Under the pieces are notes generated by a model. That model had not been told where the DNA came from. It searched no databases and was given only the letters and a program-made list of their open reading frames with translations. A stretch of 9,378 nt of DNA from Candidatus Gastranaerophilales bacterium. Its GTDB lineage: Bacteria; Cyanobacteriota; Vampirovibrionia; Gastranaerophilales; Gastranaerophilaceae. Position numbers and translations under genes: made by a program. Positions 5,346-9,378 of this stretch are shown piece after piece (the stretch's first letter is position 1; the number at the start of each line of letters is the position of its first letter). Location of the stretch: the NCBI GenBank assembly GCA_944323495.1, contig CALUSZ010000181.1, positions 1 through 9,378 of the forward strand, read 5' to 3'.

Positions 5346-6639
5346 ATATAAACTTTTGGACAAACAAAAAGAATTTATAGAAATTCCTCATTCAAACTCT
5401 CTTGATGTCGCAATTTATCAAGGCGGATATGGAAGCGGGAAAACCTGGTGCGGCTCTCTTTTAGGGATACTTCTTGCAAAGAAGTATCCCGGATGCCGGG
5501 GATTAGTAGGGGCAAAAGAGTATGAACTTGTGAGAAAAACCACACTTGTCTCTTATTTAGACCATTTAGAAAATTTCGGATATATTCAGGACAAAGATTA
5601 TACATATAATAAAATCGATAAAATTATTAAATTTTCTAACGGTTCTGAAGTCCTTTTCTCCGCGCTTGAAGATCCGGAAAGATTTAAATCACTTAATTTA
5701 CACTGGGCAGAAATTGAAGAAGCTTCGCAGATTACAGACTCTTCCTTTAAACAGCTTATAGGGAGACTTAGAAATACATACAGGGGTAAAAATTGGGTAG
5801 ACTTTCGCTACAGGCTCTTTGGGCATACAAACCCGCAAGCTGACAAAGGCTGGATTTGGCATAGATTTGTTGAACAAAAAAAGGAGAATTATCGTTTAAT
5901 AATTGCTCCTACCACAAACAACATATATTTGCCCCCGCATTTTATTCAGTCAATGAAAGACAGCTTTGATGAAGAGTATTATAAAATTAATGTGCTGGGT
6001 GAGTTTGGAGATTATTCTTCAGGACTTGTGGTTAAAGGGTTCAGTGAAGAAAACAAACTTTACCTTAAATATAACCCTAATTTGCCGCTGCATTTAACCT
6101 GTGATTTTAACGTTGATCCGATGTGCTGGGCGCTTGCTCATAAAGATGAAGAAAATGTCTATTTCTTTGATGAAATTGTTATTGAAAAAACGACTACACA
6201 GCAATGCATAGATGAATTCCTAAGACGCTACCCGAATCACAGGTCAACTATTATAATCAACGGCGACGCGTCCGGAGATAACAGAAGCACGCAGAGTGAA
6301 TACACAAATTATGCGATAATAAAAAATGCACTGAAGAATTATGGCTACGAAGATGTAAAATTTAAGCTGCGTGACTACAATCCCCCGATTTTAAACAGAA
6401 TATCAGCGTTCAATGCGAGGGTTAAAAACTCTAAAGGAGAAAGACATCTATTTATTGACCCGAGAAAATGCAAATGGATACTATATAATATTTATAATCT
6501 TTCTTTCAAAGAAGGAACAAGTATTGTTGACGTTCCTACTCACAGCCAGATTAAATCCAATAGAGAAGCAAAATTCTTAGAACATCCATTTGATGCAATA
6601 AGCTATCTTGTAGAATATTATTGGAGATTAAGAGGATGA
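5335..6639 (+). CDS. Phage terminase large subunit, DNA packaging ATPase and nuclease
   Basis: A complete 434-residue TerL, the motor that pumps phage DNA into the procapsid at the portal and cuts it. The ATPase domain has Walker A GGYGSGKT (residues 30-37), a Walker B-like LHWAEIEEAS (122-131) with Glu128/129, and a coupling motif GHTNP (163-167). The C-terminal RNase H-fold nuclease has acidic residues in CDFNVDPM (Asp257), INGDASG (Asp311) and HPFDAISYLVEYY (Asp420). All key residues are intact, so it is probably functional. The motifs fit the Terminase_3/6-like TerL of many dsDNA phages. I chose the ATG at 5335 (GGGG at 5326-5329, spacer five). The next codon is also ATG, and a GTG at 5320 lacks a site. 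It overlaps the DUF1353 gene. It is the last phage gene, and no small terminase is visible. A perfect 12-bp hairpin lies at codons 44-52. Confidence 0.93.
   Translation: MMVRYKLLDKQKEFIEIPHSNSLDVAIYQGGYGSGKTWCGSLLGILLAKKYPGCRGLVGAKEYELVRKTTLVSYLDHLENFGYIQDKDYTYNKIDKIIKFSNGSEVLFSALEDPERFKSLNLHWAEIEEASQITDSSFKQLIGRLRNTYRGKNWVDFRYRLFGHTNPQADKGWIWHRFVEQKKENYRLIIAPTTNNIYLPPHFIQSMKDSFDEEYYKINVLGEFGDYSSGLVVKGFSEENKLYLKYNPNLPLHLTCDFNVDPMCWALAHKDEENVYFFDEIVIEKTTTQQCIDEFLRRYPNHRSTIIINGDASGDNRSTQSEYTNYAIIKNALKNYGYEDVKFKLRDYNPPILNRISAFNARVKNSKGERHLFIDPRKCKWILYNIYNLSFKEGTSIVDVPTHSQIKSNREAKFLEHPFDAISYLVEYYWRLRG
5464..5490 (+). repeat. Perfect 12-bp hairpin inside the terminase gene
   Basis: GGGATACTTCTT (5464-5475) is exactly complementary to AAGAAGTATCCC (5479-5490) with a three-base loop GCA. 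A second short hairpin, CCCGG-ATG-CCGGG (5488-5500), shares bases 5488-5490 with it, so the two cannot form together. The DNA encodes residues 44-52, just downstream of Walker A. No T-run follows. Confidence 0.85.
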
Positions 6640-6649
6640 TATTTATCTC

Positions 6650-6693
6650 TTGTGTTTGTTTATACGGTTTTGGTATAATAAACTTGTGAGGAG
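6650..6693 (+). promoter_or_regulatory. Extended -10 promoter and ribosome binding site of dedA
   Basis: TTGTGT (6650-6655), an 18-bp spacer, and TATAAT (6674-6679) preceded by TG at 6671-6672 make a good sigma-70 type promoter with an extended -10. Transcription would start near 6686, almost at the ribosome binding site GAGGAG (6688-6693), giving a very short leader before the ATG at 6700. This lies in the 60-bp gap between the terminase stop and dedA, so dedA need not depend on the phage operon. Confidence 0.7.
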
Positions 6694-6699
6694 AAGAGT

Positions 6700-7326
6700 A
6701 TGGAATTAATAAATTCGATTTTAAGCCTGTTAATAAATTTTATTGAACACGTTATTATTTCAATGGGACCATGGGGAATAAGCCTTCTTATGGCAATAGA
6801 ATCCTGCAATATTCCTCTTCCGAGCGAAGCCGTATTACCTTTTGCGGGATATATAGTAAGCAAAGGAGAGATGAACTTTCATGTTGCAGCCTTTGCAGGT
6901 GCTATTGGGTGTGTGTTAGGCTCTATACCTTCTTATTATCTCGGATATTTTGGCGGACGGAAATTTGTTGAAAAATATGGAAAATACTTTTTAATCTCCA
7001 GAAAAGATTTGGAAGAAGCTGATAAATGGGTCGAAAAATACGGTGATTGGGCATTTTTCCTTTGCAGAATGCTCCCTGTTGTAAGAACATTTATCTCACT
7101 TCCGGCCGGAATCTTAAGAGCAAAAAAACGAATATTTTTTACACTTACGTTTCTGGGCTCACTTGTATGGAGTTACGCACTTGTATATGTAGGTTTGAAG
7201 ATGGGGCAAAATCTTGAAGCGTTCAAACATTTATGGCATAAATTCGATATTGCGATTGTATTGATTTTTGGAATATTAGGTGCTGTCTATATTTATAAAC
7301 ACATAAAACATCTAAAAGAATCATAA
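6700..7326 (+). CDS. DedA-family (VTT domain) inner-membrane protein
   Basis: A 208-residue integral membrane protein of the DedA/VTT family, which includes bacterial transporters and lipid flippases involved in membrane lipid recycling and envelope homeostasis. Visible family marks are SCNIPLPSEAVLPFAGYI (residues 35-52) with conserved acidic Glu43, the amphipathic GYFGGRKFVEKYGKYF region (82-97), and FLCRMLPVVRTFISLPAGIL (120-139) with Arg123 and Arg129 of the F-x-R-x-x-P-x-x-R motif. C-terminal helices follow at about 145-165 and 182-200. The length is typical. No cleavable signal is evident, and the first hydrophobic segments serve as membrane entry. It has its own promoter and is convergent with tsf across a bidirectional terminator, so it looks like a host gene and not phage cargo. 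The exact substrate is unknown. Undecaprenyl phosphate is known for some relatives. Confidence 0.9.
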   Translation: MELINSILSLLINFIEHVIISMGPWGISLLMAIESCNIPLPSEAVLPFAGYIVSKGEMNFHVAAFAGAIGCVLGSIPSYYLGYFGGRKFVEKYGKYFLISRKDLEEADKWVEKYGDWAFFLCRMLPVVRTFISLPAGILRAKKRIFFTLTFLGSLVWSYALVYVGLKMGQNLEAFKHLWHKFDIAIVLIFGILGAVYIYKHIKHLKES

Positions 7327-7338
7327 TAAAAAAACAAT

Positions 7339-7375
7339 AAAAGGCGGATTTGATAAATTATCAAATCCGCCTTTT
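7339..7375. terminator. Bidirectional rho-independent terminator between dedA and tsf
   Basis: GGCGGATTTGATA (7343-7355) pairs perfectly with TATCAAATCCGCC-type sequence (to 7371), and flanking A/T bases extend the stem from 7339 to 7375 around a small loop centred on 7357. The plus strand ends in TTTTT after the stem (7372-7376). The A-rich stretch before the stem (from 7327) gives a U-run on the minus strand. It can therefore stop both dedA (ending at 7326) and tsf (ending at 7391). Confidence 0.93.
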
Positions 7376-7390
7376 TGTTTATCTTTAGAT

Positions 7391-8254
7391 TTATTTGTTT
7401 AATTGGCTCATAACTTCATCAGCAAAGTTATCAGTTCTTTTTTCAAGACCTTCGCCAAGAACGAATCTATCGAATCTAACAATATTAAGTTTTCCTGAAA
7501 TTAATTGTTCAATTGTCTGGTCCGGATTTTTAACAAACGGCTGTTCAACCAAGCATTTGTGAGCCATTAATTTATTTACACGGCCTTCAACAATCTTAGC
7601 TCTGATTTGTTCAGGCTTGTTAGCCAAATCTTCTTTGCCCATTTCGATTCTTGTTTCTTCTTCGATTACAGAAGCCGGAATATCTTTTCTTGAAACAAAT
7701 TCAGGAGCAGAAGATGCAATGTGCAAGCAGATGTCTTTTGCAAGAACATCATCTTTAGCATCTGTTTCAAGAAGTACACCGATTTTACCGTTATGGATAT
7801 AAGTTGCTACATTACCTTCATATCTTACAAATCTTCTTACAGTAATCTTTTCGCCGATAGAAGCGATTTTTTCTTTGATAACATCAGCAACAGGTTTACC
7901 GCATTTCGGGCAAGTTGTTGCAAGAAGAGCATCAACATCTGCAGGGTTAGATTCTGCAACCAATTGAGCTAAACCATTTGTTAATTCAATAAATTCAGCA
8001 TTCTTAGCAACGAAGTCTGTTTCACAGTTAACTTCTATCATAGCGCCGGCATTGTCAGACACAAAAGAGCCGATTCTGCCTTCAGCAGCGATTCTGCCCA
8101 TTTTTTTGTCAGCAGAAGCAATACCTTTTTGGCGTAAAACTTCCATTGCTTTTTCCATATCACCGTCAACTTCAACAAGAGCCTTTTTAGCGTCCATCAT
8201 ACCGGCGCCTGTTTTGTCACGAAGTTCTTTTACCATTGTAGCTGTAATATTCAT
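7391..8254 (-). CDS. tsf: Translation elongation factor Ts (EF-Ts)
   Basis: A 287-residue EF-Ts, the nucleotide exchange factor that recycles EF-Tu from its GDP form in the cytoplasm. The N-terminal UBA-like domain (about 1-55) has TATMVKELRDKTGAGMMDAK. The EF-Tu contact motif TDFVAKN is at residues 79-85. The C-terminal part carries CLVEQPFVKNPDQTIEQLI (234-252) and a typical ending, RFVLGEGLEKRTDNFADEV (263-281). Length is normal for a two-subdomain EF-Ts. A Cys-Pro-Lys-Cys motif (115-118) in the core looks unusual. The start has AAGGAG (complement of 8262-8267) upstream. It lies 74 bases after rpsB in the usual rpsB-tsf order, with a stem-loop between them. It terminates at the shared hairpin at 7339-7375. 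Confidence 0.97.
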   Translation of the reverse strand: MNITATMVKELRDKTGAGMMDAKKALVEVDGDMEKAMEVLRQKGIASADKKMGRIAAEGRIGSFVSDNAGAMIEVNCETDFVAKNAEFIELTNGLAQLVAESNPADVDALLATTCPKCGKPVADVIKEKIASIGEKITVRRFVRYEGNVATYIHNGKIGVLLETDAKDDVLAKDICLHIASSAPEFVSRKDIPASVIEEETRIEMGKEDLANKPEQIRAKIVEGRVNKLMAHKCLVEQPFVKNPDQTIEQLISGKLNIVRFDRFVLGEGLEKRTDNFADEVMSQLNK

Positions 8255-8274
8255 TTTAATTCTCCTTCTTGGGG

Positions 8275-8312
8275 GTAAACAGAAAGGGGTTAAATATTCC
8301 CTCTCTGTTTAC
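8275..8312 (-). promoter_or_regulatory. Intercistronic stem-loop between rpsB and tsf
   Basis: Read on the minus strand, GTAAACAGAGAGGG (8312-8299) pairs with CCCTTTCTGTTTAC (8288-8275). The stem is 14 bp including one G-U wobble, with a ten-base AT-rich loop. No U-run follows. Instead come a C-run and then the tsf ribosome binding site. It is thus a candidate processing, stability or attenuation element that sets the S2 to EF-Ts ratio, and not a normal terminator. Confidence 0.75.
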
Positions 8313-8328
8313 TTCTTAATAACTTTAG

Positions 8329-9093
8329 TTATACTGTAGCAGGTTCTTCTACACCAGCATCAGCCGCTGTAACAGCTTCGATTTTGCCTTTTGAATTTGC
8401 ATTGTTTTCTCTTAACTGCTTGCCTTCCAAAACTGCATCAGCCAATTTAGAAGCAATCAATTTAATAGAGCGGATAGCATCGTCATTACCCGGGATAATG
8501 TAGTTGATTCCATCCGGATTAGCGTTTGTATCAGCCAAGCAGATTACAGGAATATTTAACTTGTTAGCTTCTTTGATTGCGATATCTTCTTTAGCTTGAT
8601 CAACAACAAAGATAATATCAGGTAATCCTCTCATTTCTTTAATACCGCCTAAAGTTTTGCTCAATTTAGCAAGCTGTCTATTCAATTGAGCTTGTTCTTT
8701 TTTCGGTAATTTTTCAGCGTGGCCTGAGTTGATAAAATCTTCTAATTCTCTTAGTTTATTAACTCTGCCTCTGATTGTTTCGAAGTTAGTAAGCATACCG
8801 CCTAACCATCTTCTGTTAATATAGTATGCGCCTGCTCTTGTTGCTTCTTCTGCAACAACTTCTGCCGCTTGTTTTTTAGTACCTACAAAAAGAACATTTC
8901 TTCCTTTTGCGGCATATTCTCTAACAGCATTATAAGCTTCATCCAATAATGTTGTTGTTTTTCTCAAATCAAGAATGTAAATCCCGTTTCTAGCACCATA
9001 GATATATGGTTTCATTTTCGGGTTCCAGTGTTGAGTTTGGTGTCCAAAGTGTACACCTGCTTCTAAAAGTTCAATAAGTGATGCTGTTGACAT
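8329..9093 (-). CDS. rpsB: 30S ribosomal protein S2
   Basis: A 254-residue S2, an essential late-assembling protein of the small ribosomal subunit that contacts S1 and the mRNA entry region. Clear marks are [15 protein letters not shown] (residues 6-20), the [12 protein letters not shown] block (about 92-104), LPDIIFVVD and a C-terminal [20 protein letters not shown] segment. The normal length is about 230-260 residues. A Glu- and Ala-rich tail ends it. The start ATG has an AAGGAGAC-type ribosome binding site (complement of 9102-9108) eight bases upstream. It heads the rpsB-tsf operon, separated from tsf by a stem-loop. A leader of unknown length lies upstream, and S2 is known to repress its own leader mRNA in some bacteria. 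Confidence 0.98.
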   Translation of the reverse strand: MSTASLIELLEAGVHFGHQTQHWNPKMKPYIYGARNGIYILDLRKTTTLLDEAYNAVREYAAKGRNVLFVGTKKQAAEVVAEEATRAGAYYINRRWLGGMLTNFETIRGRVNKLRELEDFINSGHAEKLPKKEQAQLNRQLAKLSKTLGGIKEMRGLPDIIFVVDQAKEDIAIKEANKLNIPVICLADTNANPDGINYIIPGNDDAIRSIKLIASKLADAVLEGKQLRENNANSKGKIEAVTAADAGVEEPATV

Positions 9094-9135
9094 CTTTTGT
9101 GTCTCCTTTTTTTTCTAACTTGTTTTACTACGGGC

Positions 9136-9232
9136 TGTATAATTCCATCTATAGTGATAGTTAAATGAATTACGCTATTTATAGACTAGGGTTATACCTA
9201 TCGAGTCATACAACCAATAAAATCATATTATA
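9136..9232 (-). promoter_or_regulatory. Candidate promoter and leader of the rpsB-tsf operon
   Basis: The 182-bp gap upstream of rpsB (9094-9275) has no ORF. Two minus-strand promoter candidates are seen. One is TTAACT (complement of 9159-9164), a 17-bp spacer and TATACA (complement of 9136-9141), which would give a leader of about 36 bases. The other is an exact TATAAT (complement of 9227-9232) without a matching -35, which would give a leader of over 120 bases. The sequence does not decide between them. Confidence 0.4.
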
Positions 9233-9275
9233 AACATGTAATTGAGGCAAGCAGTGTTGTTACAGATGTTACAAA

Positions 9276-9305
9276 AATCCCCGGCTGATAAATCAGCCGG
9301 GGATT
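9276..9305 (-). terminator. Rho-independent terminator of the gene upstream of rpsB
   Basis: AATCCCCGGCTGAT (9276-9289) pairs perfectly with ATCAGCCGGGGATT (9292-9305). On the minus strand the GC-rich hairpin is followed by a run of five T (complement of 9273-9277). It lies four bases past the stop codon of the minus-strand gene at 9310-9378, so it would end that gene and isolate the rpsB operon. Confidence 0.92.
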
Positions 9306-9309
9306 AAAT

Positions 9310-9378
9310 TTATCCGAATATCTTTTTCGCAACCGCTTTTAGCTTTTCAAAATCATAGCCTGAGGTGATTGAACCTTC
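9310..9378 (-). CDS. C-terminal 22 codons of unidentified protein, cut by the right edge
   Basis: On the minus strand an open frame enters from the right edge and ends at TAA (complement of 9310-9312). Its last residues include SGYDFEKLKAVAKKIFG. The position just before a perfect terminator hairpin supports this as a true gene end. The visible part is too short to identify. It ends in a basic helix-like tail and could be almost any cytoplasmic protein. Confidence 0.65.
   Translation of the reverse strand, partial: EGSITSGYDFEKLKAVAKKIFG

Noticed and set aside
5375..5605. Minus-strand ORFs inside phage genes (also 2304-2486) and at the dedA start (6660-6863)
   Set aside because: They lie opposite well-supported genes, show no motif, and lack plausible initiation sites. 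The 6660-6863 frame also covers the dedA promoter.
6771..6971. Second plus-strand frame inside dedA
   Set aside because: It is out of frame with a clear DedA protein and carries no recognisable domain.
8052..8339. Plus-strand ORFs opposite tsf and rpsB (also 7617-7802 and 7721-7972)
   Set aside because: They are antisense shadows of strongly conserved tsf, without ribosome binding sites or family motifs.
9138..9143. Plus-strand TATAAT upstream of rpsB as an antisense promoter
   Set aside because: There is no -35 at a suitable distance and no plus-strand gene downstream.
1..9378. CRISPR array, tRNA, rRNA, insertion sequence, toxin-antitoxin or defence cassette
   Set aside because: No regularly spaced repeats, cloverleaf, rRNA-like sequence, transposase or known defence motif was found on reading either strand.

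Overview
The window is AT-rich, uses the standard code with strong AGGAGG-type ribosome binding sites, and joins two kinds of DNA. Positions 1 to about 6640 carry a phage or prophage late (virion/packaging) block. Positions 6700-9378 carry ordinary bacterial housekeeping genes: a DedA-family membrane protein, tsf (EF-Ts) and rpsB (ribosomal protein S2). A phage block abutting rpsB-tsf points to a prophage in a bacterial chromosome. The host could be a gut bacterium of the non-photosynthetic cyanobacterial relatives (Gastranaerophilales/Melainabacteria). That guess rests on the general look of EF-Ts, S2 and the phage proteins and on memory of similar proteins. It is not proven by the window.

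Layout: (1) 1-79, minus strand, the start of an unidentified gene that runs off the left edge. (2) 80-250, an AT-rich divergent promoter region. (3) 251-6639, nine tightly packed plus-strand genes: a podovirus-type tail nozzle/stabilisation protein, a low-complexity probable virion protein, a small membrane-anchored coiled-coil protein (holin-like candidate), a short tail fibre, a DUF4376-like phage protein, a second and longer tail fibre with a related tip domain, an Ig-like/BppU-like structural candidate, a DUF1353 protein, and a complete terminase large subunit. (4) 6640-6699, a 60-bp junction with a good extended -10 promoter. (5) 6700-7326, dedA. (6) 7339-7375, a bidirectional terminator between convergent dedA and tsf. 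(7) 9093-7391, the rpsB-tsf operon on the minus strand, with a stem-loop between the two genes. (8) 9276-9310, the terminator and last 22 codons of another minus-strand gene.

The phage genes appear to form one transcriptional unit. Several overlap or lie a few bases apart, and no terminator-like hairpin with a T-run separates them. Together they encode the tail tube end, two receptor-binding fibres, accessory virion proteins and the packaging motor. Integrase, repressor, portal, capsid, recognised lysis enzyme and small terminase are not in the window. The late-gene order (nozzle, virion protein, fibres, terminase last) recalls the right arm of T7-like podoviruses, although the unit opens with a divergent promoter and TerL looks like the P22/SPP1/Terminase_3-6 type.

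The least explained signals are three strong hairpins inside phage coding sequences (near the start of the nozzle gene, at the shaft/tip linker of the second fibre, and just after Walker A in the terminase), the abrupt terminase-to-dedA junction, and a CPKC motif in EF-Ts. I see no CRISPR array, tRNA, rRNA, insertion sequence, reverse transcriptase or recognisable defence system.
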